Of a stretch of 64,000 nucleotides of DNA, positions 51,587-61,815 are shown piece after piece. The notes beneath the pieces are model-generated. The model made no database searches and was not told the DNA's origin. It saw only the letters and a program-made list of their open reading frames with translations. How positions within the stretch are numbered: the first letter of the stretch is position 1; the number at the start of each line of letters is the position of its first letter. Location: positions 1 through 64,000 of the forward strand of contig NZ_RCIP01000006.1 in assembly GCF_004000275.1 (NCBI RefSeq). The letters are read 5' to 3'. The translations under genes and the position numbers were made by a program. This stretch comes from Saccharospirillum alexandrii. GTDB lineage: Bacteria; Pseudomonadota; Gammaproteobacteria; Pseudomonadales; Natronospirillaceae.

Positions 51587-52297
51587 TCAGCCATCGCTGC
51601 GGGGGACGCTCGATGCATCCTGTCCAAAGAGTACTTTCTTCTCGTCGTCGGTAAAGCCGGGTTTGGCCGACGCAATCTGGTCGACCAGTGCATAGGCGCG
51701 TTGGGTAGCCGGCCGTTTACTGATGCTGGCATGCCAGCGTTTAACATGGGGAAAATCGTTCAAATCCTGTTTCTGGCGTTCGTGGGAAACCACCCAGGGG
51801 TAGCTGGCCATATCGGCGATGGAATAGCTGCCTGCCAGAAACGGCCGGTCGGCCAGTTGCCGGTCCATCACGGCATAAAGGCGGGCCGTTTCTTTTACAT
51901 AGCGGTCTATTGCATAAGGCACAGGCTCGGGGGCATAAACGTTAAAATGGTGATTCTGGCCCGCCATGGGCCCCAGGCCGCCCATTTGCCAGAACAGCCA
52001 TTGCATGACATCCAGCCGCTGCCGGGGTGATTCACCATAAAACCGGCCGGTTTTCTCCGCCAGGTAGGTGAGAATGGCACCGGATTCAAACACCGGCACC
52101 GGTTCACCACCATCGTCAGGGTCGGTATCGATAATCGCCGGTATTTTATTGTTGGGCGAAAATCGCAGAAATTCTGGCTGAAACTGGTCGCCTTTTCCGA
52201 TATTGACCGGAATTACCTCGTAAGGAAGGCCCATTTCCTCCAGACACAGGGTGATTTTGTGGCCGTTCGGGGTTGTCCAGTAATACAGTTTGATCAT
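51587..52297 (-). CDS. Glutathione S-transferase (YfcG/Nu-class-like)
   Basis: 236 residues. The thioredoxin-like domain starts YYWTTPNGHKITLCLEEMGL, with the T-x-P-N-G-x-K layout of disulfide-bond oxidoreductase YfcG instead of a catalytic cysteine or tyrosine. The NNKIPAI cis-proline loop and the ESGAILTYL motif contact glutathione. A helical C-domain (about 95-215) completes it. It likely reduces small disulfides or peroxides. Confidence 0.92.
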   Translation of the reverse strand: MIKLYYWTTPNGHKITLCLEEMGLPYEVIPVNIGKGDQFQPEFLRFSPNNKIPAIIDTDPDDGGEPVPVFESGAILTYLAEKTGRFYGESPRQRLDVMQWLFWQMGGLGPMAGQNHHFNVYAPEPVPYAIDRYVKETARLYAVMDRQLADRPFLAGSYSIADMASYPWVVSHERQKQDLNDFPHVKRWHASISKRPATQRAYALVDQIASAKPGFTDDEKKVLFGQDASSVPRSDG

Positions 52298-52427
52298 GGT
52301 CGGGCTCCAATTGCCGCAAATGGGCCAGTCTGCCCTGTTTTGGCGCGTAAAATGAGTAAATCAGAGGCTTTTTAACCCGGTCACCCTCTGTAACCCAGTT
52401 GTCTCTTTTTTATTCAGCTTTAACAGG

Positions 52428-52433
52428 TATAAT
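52428..52433 (+). promoter_or_regulatory. Likely -10 element of the typA promoter
   Basis: TATAAT followed directly by the GC-rich discriminator GCGCGCC, the same run seen before the tRNA-Leu pair. The best -35 match is poor (TTGTCT at 52399 lies 23 bases away), so only the -10 part is confident. The position is 34 bases before the GTG start. Confidence 0.55.
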
Positions 52434-52466
52434 GCGCGCCCTAATTTAAAGCCGGACACCCTGCTT

Positions 52467-54284
52467 GTGATCGAGAAACTTCGTAATATCGCCATTATTG
52501 CCCACGTTGACCATGGTAAAACAACGCTGGTCGACAAACTGCTTCGACAATCCGGCACTCTGGGCCGTAAAGACCAGGGCACTGAACGCATCATGGACTC
52601 CAACGACCAGGAACGTGAGCGCGGTATTACGATTTTGGCCAAAAACACGGCCATTAACTGGCAGGATTACCACATCAACATCGTAGATACCCCGGGACAC
52701 GCCGACTTCGGTGGCGAAGTCGAACGGGTGCTGTCGATGGTCGATTCTGTGTTGCTGCTGGTCGACGCGGTAGACGGCCCCATGCCGCAAACGCGTTTTG
52801 TGACCTCCAAAGCCTTCGAGCAGGGTCTGCACCCCATTGTTGTTATCAACAAGGTCGATCGCCCCGGCGCCCGGCCAGACTGGGTGATGGACCAGGTCTT
52901 TGACCTGTTCGACCGCCTCGGCGCCACCGACAAACAACTCGACTTCCCAGTCATTTACGCCTCAGCGCTGAACGGCGTGGCCGGTGACGACCCGCAGAAC
53001 ATGGCTGAAGACATGACGCCGCTGTTCGAGATGATCGTCAACCAGGTACAACCACCGGAAGTAGAGCGCGACGGTCCCTTGCAAATGCAGATTTCCGCTC
53101 TCGACTATAACAGCTACGTAGGCGTTATCGGGGTAGGCCGCATCAAGCGCGGTCGCCTGAAGACCAACGAGCAAGTGGTTGTGGTTGGCAAAGACGGCAG
53201 CAAGAAAAAAGGCCGTATTTTGCAAGTCATGGGTTACCACGGCCTCGAGCGAATTGAAGTGCCCGAAGCCGAAGCAGGCGACATCGTCTGTGTCACCGGC
53301 ATCGAAGGCCTGAACATTTCCGATACCCTGTGCGACCCGAACCACCCGGAAGCATTGCCGCCACTGACGGTCGATGAACCGACCGTGAGCATGAACTTCC
53401 TGGTAAACGATTCTCCGTTCGCCGGTCGTGAAGGCAAGTACATCACTTCGCGCAATCTGAAAGACCGCCTCGACCAGGAGCTGATTCACAACGTGGCTCT
53501 GCGCGTTGAGCAGGGCGACACGCCAGATAAGTTCAAAGTCTCCGGCCGGGGTGAGCTGCACCTGTCGGTCCTGATCGAAAACATGCGCCGTGAAGGCTTC
53601 GAGCTGGCAGTTTCCCGCCCCGAGGTTATTCAGCGCGTGATCGACGGCGAAATCCAGGAGCCATACGAACAAGTGGTGATCGACCTGGAAGAGCAACATC
53701 AGGGCGGCGTGATGGAAGAACTGGGCCTGCGCAAAGCCGAAATGACCAACATGGAAAACGACGGTCAGGGTCGCCTGAAACTCGAATTCATGGTGCCGTC
53801 TCGTGGCTTGATTGGATTTCGCGGCCAGTTCCTGACCCTGACGTCCGGCTCTGGCATCATGACCAGCATTTTCGACCATTACGGCCCGGTGAAGGGTGGT
53901 GATATGTCCGGCCGCCAGAACGGCGTGCTGGTGAGCATGGCCAAGGGTAAAACCCTGGCGTACAGCCTGTTCACCCTGCAGAGTCGCGGCCGTCTTTTCC
54001 TCGGCCACGGTGTGGATATCTACGAAGGTCAGGTCATCGGCATTCACTCGCGTGACAGCGATCTGGTTGTTAACCCGACCAAGGCCAAGCAGCTGACCAA
54101 CATCCGTGCTGCCGGTACCGATGAAGCACTGACGCTGTCGCCACCGATCCAGCAAACCCTGGAACAGGCGCTGGAATTCATTGAAGACGATGAATTGGTT
54201 GAAGTGACACCGGAATCCATTCGCATCCGCAAGAAGCTGCTGACCGAAAACGAGCGCAAGCGCGCCGGTCGCGGCCCCAAGTAA
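52467..54284 (+). CDS. typA: Translational GTPase TypA/BipA
   Basis: 605-residue ribosome-associated GTPase needed for 50S assembly at low temperature and for stress adaptation. G motifs: AHVDHGKTT (11-19), [15 protein letters not shown] (about 75-89) and NKVDRP (about 129-134). EF-G-like domains III and V and the BipA-specific C-terminus (about 480-600) follow. GTG start; the family begins MIEKLRN. A terminator follows. The 455-codon open frame antisense to it is a composition artefact. Confidence 0.97.
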   Translation: MIEKLRNIAIIAHVDHGKTTLVDKLLRQSGTLGRKDQGTERIMDSNDQERERGITILAKNTAINWQDYHINIVDTPGHADFGGEVERVLSMVDSVLLLVDAVDGPMPQTRFVTSKAFEQGLHPIVVINKVDRPGARPDWVMDQVFDLFDRLGATDKQLDFPVIYASALNGVAGDDPQNMAEDMTPLFEMIVNQVQPPEVERDGPLQMQISALDYNSYVGVIGVGRIKRGRLKTNEQVVVVGKDGSKKKGRILQVMGYHGLERIEVPEAEAGDIVCVTGIEGLNISDTLCDPNHPEALPPLTVDEPTVSMNFLVNDSPFAGREGKYITSRNLKDRLDQELIHNVALRVEQGDTPDKFKVSGRGELHLSVLIENMRREGFELAVSRPEVIQRVIDGEIQEPYEQVVIDLEEQHQGGVMEELGLRKAEMTNMENDGQGRLKLEFMVPSRGLIGFRGQFLTLTSGSGIMTSIFDHYGPVKGGDMSGRQNGVLVSMAKGKTLAYSLFTLQSRGRLFLGHGVDIYEGQVIGIHSRDSDLVVNPTKAKQLTNIRAAGTDEALTLSPPIQQTLEQALEFIEDDELVEVTPESIRIRKKLLTENERKRAGRGPK

Positions 54285-54308
54285 GGCCTGTCTCCAAACC
54301 TGTCTGAC

Positions 54309-54357
54309 CACCCTTCCAGATCGCGCCACTGGGGCCTTCTGGAAGGGTGACGTTTTT
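54309..54357 (+). terminator. Intrinsic terminator of typA
   Basis: CACCCTTCCAGA (54309-54320), 17-base loop, TCTGGAAGGGTG (54338-54349), then ACG and five T (54353-54357). It decides that the next gene starts downstream of this point. Confidence 0.85.
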
Positions 54358-54403
54358 CCGGAAACTGAGCTACACTGCCCAAAAGCTTAGCGGAAGAGCG
54401 ACT

Positions 54404-56866
54404 TTGAGCACACCTGTCTTGCCTAACCGGCACCCGCTGTCATTATCGCGCCGCTTGCTGGTATGGATAGCCGGTATCTTTATTGCCCTCGTCAGCCTCA
54501 CGACCGTCCTGCAACTCAGTCTCGAATACTCGCTTGAAGAAGACTCCGGCGCCCAACAAATTGGCTTTGCCCTATTCGGCTCGCGCGACGTGCTGGCCAA
54601 TGCCCTCTGGAGTTTCGACCCGGTTCAGTTAAGCGCCACCGCCGACTTGCTGATTGCTCACCCGCTGATCGAAGGCGTGTTGATCGAATCGGAAGATCCG
54701 TCGTTGAACCAGATTCGCGGTGAATTGCCCGACCCTTCAGGCTACCTGCCCGCAGCCAATCTGGACCCCGGCTACCCCGGCATCGACATCGCCAGCCAGG
54801 GGCAACTATTGCAAAAAGCCCTGCAATTTACCGAACCCATCGAATTCGATACCGGAGATGGCCTCTACTCGGTCGGCACGGTAACCGTCTACTCCAACGT
54901 GCGCCTGATTCTGAACCAGAGCCTGCTTAATTTCGTGTTTACGCTGACCAGCTCTGTGCTGCTGTGCCTGCTGGTAGTGGCCGTCACGGCCTGGTCGGTG
55001 CACCGGCTGGTGGCAAGGCGTCTCAACGTGGTCGAGCGGGTGCTGGCAACCATCGAGCCGGAAGACGATGTCTTTCGGGCGCGCCTGATTCCCGATTGGA
55101 TCGGCCGTGAGCGCGATGAGATCGCGACGCTGTGCGACACCCTGAACCAGTTGCAAGTGCAACTGGCGGAAAAGTCACAGCGTATTCGCCAGCACCAGAA
55201 CAACCTGGAACAAAAGATTCAGGCGCGCACGCACGAACTGGAAGAAACCCTGGAAGCGCTGCAAATCAGCACCGACCACAAAAACCAGTTTCTGGCCAAC
55301 ATGAGCCACGAAATACGCACGCCGATGAACGGCATTATCGGCATGGCCGAACTGCTACAGGATACCCGGCTGGATCAGCGTCAGCGCGACTACCTGACCA
55401 CCATTCTCAATTCCGGCCACACTCTGACGACCATCATCAACGACATTCTGGACCTGTCGAAAATTGAAGCCGGGCGGCTGGAACTGGAATCCATTCGTTT
55501 CAACCTGCCAGAGTTGGTCGAGGAAACCCTGGCCCTGTTTATAAAACCCTCGGAAGAGAAAGGGTTATTGCTGGTGGCCGATATCGACCGGGGCACACCG
55601 GAGACCATGGTCGGCGACCCCATTCGCATGCAGCAATTACTGCTGAACTTGCTCGGTAATGCGTTCAAGTTTACCGATGACGGGGAGATCGTCGTTCACC
55701 TTCAGTGGCACGCGGACCGTCAGCGCCTGGGCCTCGCGGTCAGCGACACCGGGCTTGGCATCGAACCGGATAAACTGGCCGTCTTGTTCGATGCGTTCTT
55801 CCAGGCGCACAAAAGCACGCACCGCGAACGCGGTGGTACCGGGTTGGGGCTGGCCATTTGCAAGCGTCTGGTTGAGCTCATGAAGGGAGAGATTGGCGTC
55901 GACAGCGAACCGGGTAAAGGCTCAACGTTCTGGATCGAGATCCCCCTAGACGCCGCCACCACCAAACTGAGCCCAGCCCTGCCCTTTTCAGCCACCGATC
56001 GCAGCGGCCTGAGCGGCAATGCCCTGCTGGTGACCAGCAACCTGATCCTGCAGCGCCTGTTCAGTCACCACACTGATGGCACGGCGCTGACGCTTAACTG
56101 CGCCTCCAGCGGCGTTGAGGCGCTGGCGCTGTGCGCCCAGCAACAGTTCAATGTCATTCTGGTGGACGCCACCGTCGATCACGATACCGGGCTGACGCTT
56201 GGGCCCAAACTGGCCGACGCCCAGCCCGAGGCCCTGCTCGCCCTGATTGCCAGTCGCATGGCCTCGCCCGACTGGCAAACCCTGACCGGTCACCAGTTCA
56301 AACGCCTGATGGAAAAACCGCTGTCGCTGCCGCGCAGCCTGCTTAACTTGAGTGAAGACCGGCGGCCCAACGCCGCAGGCCTGTCGAGTGAAGACGCCGG
56401 GCTGCAGTCACCAGAATTTCCCCCCGCCCATGTGTTATTGGTCGAAGATAACCACATCAATCAGCGCGTTGCAGAAGGCATGCTCAAACGGCTCGGGCTG
56501 ATGGTAACCGTCACCAGCAACGGCCAACAGGCCCTGGATTATCTGGAAAACAACGTGCCAGAGAACGAACTGGACGATGAACAGGCAGAAACCATCGACG
56601 AAGTGGGCCACTTGCCGGCCAGCGTCGACCTGGTGCTTATGGATTGCGAAATGCCGGTAATGGATGGCTACGCCGCAACCCATGCCATTCGCCATTCGGC
56701 AAACGAGCGGGTGCGGCGCATTCCAATTATTGGGCTCAGCGCCCACGCCATGATGGAACAGCAGGAAAAAGCTCTGACGGCCGGCATGGATGACTACCTG
56801 ACCAAACCCCTGCGCCGCCGTTCACTGGAGCTTACTCTGAGCAAATGGTTGCTCGGCAACACCTGA
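54404..56866 (+). CDS. Hybrid sensor histidine kinase with two receiver domains
   Basis: 820 residues from a TTG start at 54404, preceded by GGAAGAG; an in-frame GTG at 54347 lies within the typA terminator and is rejected. Helix 1 spans about 17-39, a periplasmic sensor follows, then helix 2 at about 195-215, HAMP and a coiled coil. HisKA has its H in FLANMSHEIRTPMNG; the ATPase has DTGLGIEPD and GGTGLGLAICK. The first receiver region appears degenerate; the last is complete (LVEDNHINQ, LVLMDCEMPVMDG, DDYLTKP). No Hpt domain, so a separate phosphotransfer protein is implied. Confidence 0.9.
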   Translation: MSTPVLPNRHPLSLSRRLLVWIAGIFIALVSLTTVLQLSLEYSLEEDSGAQQIGFALFGSRDVLANALWSFDPVQLSATADLLIAHPLIEGVLIESEDPSLNQIRGELPDPSGYLPAANLDPGYPGIDIASQGQLLQKALQFTEPIEFDTGDGLYSVGTVTVYSNVRLILNQSLLNFVFTLTSSVLLCLLVVAVTAWSVHRLVARRLNVVERVLATIEPEDDVFRARLIPDWIGRERDEIATLCDTLNQLQVQLAEKSQRIRQHQNNLEQKIQARTHELEETLEALQISTDHKNQFLANMSHEIRTPMNGIIGMAELLQDTRLDQRQRDYLTTILNSGHTLTTIINDILDLSKIEAGRLELESIRFNLPELVEETLALFIKPSEEKGLLLVADIDRGTPETMVGDPIRMQQLLLNLLGNAFKFTDDGEIVVHLQWHADRQRLGLAVSDTGLGIEPDKLAVLFDAFFQAHKSTHRERGGTGLGLAICKRLVELMKGEIGVDSEPGKGSTFWIEIPLDAATTKLSPALPFSATDRSGLSGNALLVTSNLILQRLFSHHTDGTALTLNCASSGVEALALCAQQQFNVILVDATVDHDTGLTLGPKLADAQPEALLALIASRMASPDWQTLTGHQFKRLMEKPLSLPRSLLNLSEDRRPNAAGLSSEDAGLQSPEFPPAHVLLVEDNHINQRVAEGMLKRLGLMVTVTSNGQQALDYLENNVPENELDDEQAETIDEVGHLPASVDLVLMDCEMPVMDGYAATHAIRHSANERVRRIPIIGLSAHAMMEQQEKALTAGMDDYLTKPLRRRSLELTLSKWLLGNT

Positions 56867-56881
56867 GCGCGACCCTGCCGG

Positions 56882-59161
56882 TCAGGAAGGCAAAATGCCA
56901 AGGTCAGTGAGTGGGATTCCAGCCTTGCGCAACGCCAGTCGCAGGGTGGAGCGAACCACTTTGGGGTCGTCCAGATGCAGCAGGCCCGAGGCAATGGTGT
57001 GCGCCCAGCCACTGTCGATCTGGCGCAACACCGATTTAACCCGCAACAGGTTAGAGCTGCTCATCGACAAATGGCGGTAACCCAGCCCCACCAGCGTCAC
57101 GGCGCCCAGCGGATCACCGGCCAGCTCACCACACAGGCTGACCGGGATGCCCCCTTCATTGGCCGCATCAATCACCATTTTCAGGGCTTTGAGGACCGCC
57201 GGGTGCAGTGAGTCGTAGATGTTGGCAACGCGCGGGTTGTTGCGATCGACCGCCAGCAGATACTGGGTCAGGTCGTTGGACCCCACAGAAATAAAATCGA
57301 TCTGAGTGGCAAATTCCTTAACCAGGTAGACTGCCGAGGGCACTTCAACCATTACCCCCACTTCCGGCAGGTTGACCGCCACGCCTTCCTCATTCAGCTC
57401 CAGCACTGCCCGGTGAATGATCGCCAGGGCTTCTTCCACCTCGCTCACGCTGGTGACCATGGGCAGCATGACTTTCAGGTTGTTCAGATTCAGACTGGCG
57501 CGCAGCATGGCGCGAATCTGCACCATAAAGAGCTCCGGGTGGTCGAGCATGACCCGAATGCCGCGCCAGCCCAGAAAAGGGTTATCTTCGACAATGGGAA
57601 AATAATCGAGGCTTTTGTCACCGCCCACATCGAGCATTCGCATCGTGACCGGCAAGGGGGCAAAGGCTTCCAGCTGAGCGCGATAAATCTTGGCTTGCTC
57701 GTCTTCCGACGGAAAGCGATCGCGCATCATGAACGGCACTTCGGTACGAAACAGGCCAACCCCGTCGGCACCCTTGTTCTGCGAGCGCACCACATCGGTT
57801 TGCAAACCGGTGTTCACCATCAGGCTGATGGCAACGCCATCGCTGGTTTCACTGGCGACGTCGGTCAGGCTTTCAAGATCTGCCTCACGTTCGGCTTCTT
57901 CCTTGCAGATGGATTCGAAATACTGGCGTTTTTCGGCCGAGAGCCGGTAATACACATGGCCGCGGTAGCCATCGACCACCAGCTCTTCACCCTGCAGACC
58001 CTGCCAGGGCAACTCCTGCACGCCCATGATGGTAGGAATGGCCAGGGCCCGAGCCAGAATGGCAACGTGCGAGTTGGCCGAGCCGGTGGTGCAAACAATA
58101 GCTGCGATGCGCCCGGCGGCCAGGTCACCAAAGACGGTGGGCGATATTTCCTCGCCAACCAGAATGGCATGGTCGGGAATCGCAACGTCAGGGACCGAGG
58201 CTTGCAAATGGGACAAGACCCGGCGCCCGAGATCGCGCATGTCGGCAGCACGCTCGCGTAAATAATCGTCTTCGATGCTTTCAAAGTGGTCGATGTAGCG
58301 GCGCATTACTGTGGCCAGGGCACTCTGTGCCCACTCGCCCTTCTTGATCAGCTCCACCACTGCATCGCCCAGGGCCCGGTCTTCCAGGATGCCAACGTAA
58401 ACGTTGAACAGCGCCAGCTCTTCCGGACGCAACTCGCTGCGCAACCGCTCCCGGGTGGCGGTGAGTTCGGACCGGACTTTGGTCAGAGCGTTTTCAAACA
58501 GCGCCAGTTCAGCGGCTATGTCGCGCGCAGGCCGGTAACGCACCGAGTTCAGATCAGAGGGCGGCACCAGCACATGGGCCTTGCCAATGGCAACGCCCTG
58601 TGACCCAGCCACACCGGCAAAGCGAACATCCAGCTGCTCGCCGCCCATCAGGTTCAGACCCGACAGCGCCCCGGTGGCTTCGGCATGGGCGATCACCCCG
58701 GCCAACTGGGCCGACAGCGTTACCATAAAGGCTTCTTCGGAATCCCCAAACCGACCTGGTTCGGTGCGTTGAATGGTCATCACACCCAGCACCTTACGGT
58801 GGTGGATAATCGGCACGGCCAGCAAACTCTTGAACGGTTCTTCACCCAGACCTGGCACGTGGTGATAGTTGGGGTGGCGCGTGGCGTCGCTGAGGTTGAG
58901 TGGCTCTTCGCGCTTGCCGACCAGAGCGATAAGACCCTCGTTTTGCGTCAGCGTCACCTTACCTATGGCATCGGCACTCAGACCATCGGTGGCCATCAGC
59001 ACATAGCGGTTGACGTGGGCATCCCACAGGAAGACGGAGCAGACCTGAACGTTCATGCCCGCACGAATGCGGCCAACCACCGTGCGCAGCGAGGCTTGCA
59101 GATCCCGGGTACTGTTTACTTCCTCCACCACCTGGCGAAGTAAATGCAACATATCAACCAC
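56882..59161 (-). CDS. ptsP: Nitrogen-PTS phosphotransferase PtsP (EI-Ntr)
   Basis: 759 residues. An N-terminal GAF domain (about 17-160) senses nitrogen status through glutamine/2-oxoglutarate in E. coli. The EI part has the phosphohistidine H365 in [14 protein letters not shown] and the PEP-binding [11 protein letters not shown] and [10 protein letters not shown] segments. It passes phosphate from PEP to NPr (PtsO) and then PtsN, neither of which is in this window. It overlaps the rppH stop by eight bases, the conserved rppH-ptsP arrangement. Confidence 0.96.
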   Translation of the reverse strand: MVDMLHLLRQVVEEVNSTRDLQASLRTVVGRIRAGMNVQVCSVFLWDAHVNRYVLMATDGLSADAIGKVTLTQNEGLIALVGKREEPLNLSDATRHPNYHHVPGLGEEPFKSLLAVPIIHHRKVLGVMTIQRTEPGRFGDSEEAFMVTLSAQLAGVIAHAEATGALSGLNLMGGEQLDVRFAGVAGSQGVAIGKAHVLVPPSDLNSVRYRPARDIAAELALFENALTKVRSELTATRERLRSELRPEELALFNVYVGILEDRALGDAVVELIKKGEWAQSALATVMRRYIDHFESIEDDYLRERAADMRDLGRRVLSHLQASVPDVAIPDHAILVGEEISPTVFGDLAAGRIAAIVCTTGSANSHVAILARALAIPTIMGVQELPWQGLQGEELVVDGYRGHVYYRLSAEKRQYFESICKEEAEREADLESLTDVASETSDGVAISLMVNTGLQTDVVRSQNKGADGVGLFRTEVPFMMRDRFPSEDEQAKIYRAQLEAFAPLPVTMRMLDVGGDKSLDYFPIVEDNPFLGWRGIRVMLDHPELFMVQIRAMLRASLNLNNLKVMLPMVTSVSEVEEALAIIHRAVLELNEEGVAVNLPEVGVMVEVPSAVYLVKEFATQIDFISVGSNDLTQYLLAVDRNNPRVANIYDSLHPAVLKALKMVIDAANEGGIPVSLCGELAGDPLGAVTLVGLGYRHLSMSSSNLLRVKSVLRQIDSGWAHTIASGLLHLDDPKVVRSTLRLALRKAGIPLTDLGILPS

Positions 59162-59645
59162 GTCGTCTCAGCTCCTTGTGCACCCTGGGCGCCAGCTCCG
59201 CGAGGGCCTGGCGATAAACGTCCCGTTTGAACGAGACCACCCGGGCCAGCGGGTACCAGTACGATACCCATTCCCAGCCATCGAATTCGGGGTCGTCGCA
59301 GTCGTTGAGGATGATGTTGTGATCCTGCCCGGTCATGCGCAGCAGAAACCATTTCTGCTTCTGACCGATGCAAATCGGCAAGGCGTTGTAGCGGATCATC
59401 CGCTTGGGTAACCGGTAACGCAGCCAACCCCGGGTGCAGGCGAGGATTTCGACGCTCTCTGGCTGCAGGCCGACTTCTTCCTGCAGTTCACGGTAAAGGG
59501 CGTCGGTCGGAGTTTCGTGTGCACGAATGCCGCCCTGCGGAAATTGCCAGGCATCCTGGCCAATGCGCCGGGCCCAGAGCACCTGACCGCGCGGGTTGGT
59601 GAGAATAATGCCCACGTTGGGGCGATAGCCATCGGAATCGATCAT
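59154..59645 (-). CDS. rppH: RNA pyrophosphohydrolase
   Basis: 163 residues starting [15 protein letters not shown] at 59645; the open frame upstream has no similarity. The Nudix box is spread over [22 protein letters not shown] (about 37-58), with the catalytic REL-x-EE helix intact. It removes pyrophosphate from 5'-triphosphate mRNAs and so triggers decay by RNase E. An inverted repeat lies 27 bases upstream. It forms an operon with ptsP. Confidence 0.96.
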   Translation of the reverse strand: MIDSDGYRPNVGIILTNPRGQVLWARRIGQDAWQFPQGGIRAHETPTDALYRELQEEVGLQPESVEILACTRGWLRYRLPKRMIRYNALPICIGQKQKWFLLRMTGQDHNIILNDCDDPEFDGWEWVSYWYPLARVVSFKRDVYRQALAELAPRVHKELRRRG

Positions 59646-59671
59646 GATCGCCAGCATCCCCCTGTGACCGA

Positions 59672-59690
59672 ATTCGCACAGCGTGCGAAT
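59672..59690. promoter_or_regulatory. Inverted repeat upstream of rppH-ptsP
   Basis: ATTCGCAC (59672-59679), AGC, GTGCGAAT (59683-59690), a perfect 8+8 repeat. It is either an operator or a hairpin in the mRNA leader. The rest of the 350-base spacer to the HAD gene shows no gene. Confidence 0.45.
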
Positions 59691-59997
59691 CAATGAATGT
59701 TGGTGACCGCCGCAGCCTGGCCTGCCGGCGTGCACGACGCTCGCCCCGCTCCCCAAACAACCGGTTAAAAGTAGGGAGCAGAGTCCGTCTGTTCTGACTG
59801 CATTGTTCCACATCGGCCCGAAAACACCAAACAGGTCACATTCAGGGCAGCAACCGGGGCTGCCAGGCCTGCCGTGCAGCCTGTCGCTTGTACCTGACCG
59901 GCCATGCCCGTATTCTTGGCGGCCAATAAAGCCTCTGCCTGGCGACCTTCGAGTCTACCCTGCCACGCGAGTCGTTTGGCCACTAAGGAGCCCCGCC

Positions 59998-60654
59998 TTG
60001 ACCCTCGCTATCTTTGACCTGGACAACACCTTACTGGCCGGCGACTCAGACCACGCCTGGGGCCAGTTCCTGATCGATCAGGGCCTGGTCGACGCCACCG
60101 TGGTAAAAGCCGCCAATGAAACCTTTTACCAGCAATACCAGGCCGGTGAGCTTGATATAGACCGCTACTTGCGCTTTTCGCTGTCGTTTCTGGCCAACAA
60201 GCCACTGGACGACCTGGCCAGCCTGCACCGCCTGTTTATGGAGACGGTCATCGAACCGATGATCGCTCCGGGCACCCAAGCGTTGTTGCAGCACCACCGC
60301 GACCAGGGCGATACACTGATGATCATCACCGCCACCAACCGCTTTGTGACCGGGCCGATCGCCGAGCACCTGGGCATCCCGAACCTGATCGCCTGCGAGG
60401 CTGAACTGCATAACGGCGCCTATACCGGCCTGCCAACGGGCATTCCGAGCTATCAGGAAGGCAAGGTGGTGCGCCTGCAAGCCTGGCTTGAGGAACACGG
60501 CGAATCGCTCGACGGCGCCTGGTTCTACAGCGATTCACTGAACGACTTGCCGTTGCTGCGCCTGGTCGACAACCCGGTCGCCGTCGACCCGGACGCCACG
60601 CTGGCGGCCGAGGCCCGGCGCCAGAACTGGCCCATCATCAGCCTGAGGGACTAA
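59998..60654 (+). CDS. HAD-IB family phosphatase
   Basis: 218 residues from a TTG start at 59998, set by AAGGAG seven bases ahead and by the HAD motif that follows at once: FDLDNT (motif I, nucleophile D7 and D9). Motif II lies in LMIITATN, and motif IV is in FYSDSLNDLPLL. The cap type and length match the SerB-like HAD-IB group that includes histidinol-phosphate phosphatases. The substrate is not certain. The imelysin gene starts three bases after the stop. Confidence 0.88.
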   Translation: MTLAIFDLDNTLLAGDSDHAWGQFLIDQGLVDATVVKAANETFYQQYQAGELDIDRYLRFSLSFLANKPLDDLASLHRLFMETVIEPMIAPGTQALLQHHRDQGDTLMIITATNRFVTGPIAEHLGIPNLIACEAELHNGAYTGLPTGIPSYQEGKVVRLQAWLEEHGESLDGAWFYSDSLNDLPLLRLVDNPVAVDPDATLAAEARRQNWPIISLRD

Positions 60655-60657
60655 CCC

Positions 60658-61815
60658 ATGCGCCTTGTAACACCTGCCCACGCACTGCTTGCTCTGCTCA
60701 CTCTGGTGTTACTGGGGTGTTCCTCGTCGAATGAACCGGCAACCGAGGCCGAAGCTCAAGACCCGGCCACCTTCCCCGAGCAAGCCGGGCCCGAATCCGA
60801 TGTTCAGTTCGCTGGCCTCGCCCGGGCGTTTCAGGCCCAGGCAGATACCGCCGGAGAGGCCATGCAGTCGGCCTGCCAGCAGCTGGGCTCAGCCGTTCAG
60901 GCGTTTCTGGATAACCCGGAAGCGGGCCTGCAAAATGACGCTCAGTCTGCCTGGCACGCCTGCTACGAAGGCTGGCAAGCCTTCTCGCTGTTTCACCGGG
61001 TGGCATTTAATCCAGCGGCTCAGGAGGCACTGGATCGTTCCCGCCGGCTGATCAATGTACGTCCTTTTCTGCCCGGCTATGTCGATGCCCTGCCAGACTA
61101 CCCGTACAGCGGCCTGGTGCATGAAACCGGTATGGATTTAACGCTGAACAACCTGCTGGAACAGCATCAGCTGTTGGATCTGGAGTCACCCGCCCTGGGG
61201 TTCCCTGTGGTCGAAACCCTGCTCTGGCAAGCCGACCTGGATACCTATTGGCGGACGTCCGGTGAAGATGGCGACCTGACCATCACGCGCCGGCACCAGT
61301 ATCTGACATTGGCGACCGAGCATCTATTACAGCAACTGGAACAAGCGCGTCAGCGCTGGTCCGGGCAAATCGGTTTTACCGGCCTACCAGAACCGGCCCA
61401 GCAACGCATAGTGCTGACCAGCCTGGACCAGCAGATCCGCCAGGACCTGCTTGAGCTGGCCTTTGCCGATGACGCGCCGCAAGAGCCGGACTGGCATCAC
61501 CCAAGCGTAGTCGCGGGCCAGGGCAAACGCCACCTGCTGGCGCGCCTGGCGGGGCTTGAAGCGCTCCTCCATAGCCCGGACGAGGGCGTGAGCGCACTGG
61601 CATCCTGGCTGGAGCGCCGCGGCGGTCTGGTCACCGCTGAAACCCTGGGCGACCGGCTGACAACGGCGGTCGACACCCTGAATGCCCTGCCGGAAAACGC
61701 ACCGGCGGGTGACCCGGACGCAGAAGCGTGGCAACAGGCGGTGGCTGCAGTCACCGGACTGGCCAATCAAATCAGCCAGCTAGGGGCACCCCTAGAGACA
61801 GAGGACAGCCAATAA
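60658..61815 (+). CDS. Imelysin-like lipoprotein with altered metal motif
   Basis: 385 residues. The lipoprotein signal ends in LVLLGC, with C21 as the anchor. The helical imelysin-type region (about 55-370) has the core GFPVVETLLWQADLD (181-195), which corresponds to the family motif G-x-H-x-x-E but with proline (P183) where histidine is expected. Imelysins are linked to iron uptake, and no TonB-receptor or Fur-type gene is nearby. It may not bind metal the usual way. It converges on cysQ, overlapping by 24 bases. Confidence 0.75.
   Translation: MRLVTPAHALLALLTLVLLGCSSSNEPATEAEAQDPATFPEQAGPESDVQFAGLARAFQAQADTAGEAMQSACQQLGSAVQAFLDNPEAGLQNDAQSAWHACYEGWQAFSLFHRVAFNPAAQEALDRSRRLINVRPFLPGYVDALPDYPYSGLVHETGMDLTLNNLLEQHQLLDLESPALGFPVVETLLWQADLDTYWRTSGEDGDLTITRRHQYLTLATEHLLQQLEQARQRWSGQIGFTGLPEPAQQRIVLTSLDQQIRQDLLELAFADDAPQEPDWHHPSVVAGQGKRHLLARLAGLEALLHSPDEGVSALASWLERRGGLVTAETLGDRLTTAVDTLNALPENAPAGDPDAEAWQQAVAAVTGLANQISQLGAPLETEDSQ

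Noticed and set aside
52962-54329. 455-codon open frame antisense to typA
   Set aside because: It is the shadow of typA codon bias in high-GC DNA: no family similarity, no ribosome site, and typA is certain. The long antisense frames inside ilvA, ptsP and the CLC gene were dropped for the same reason.
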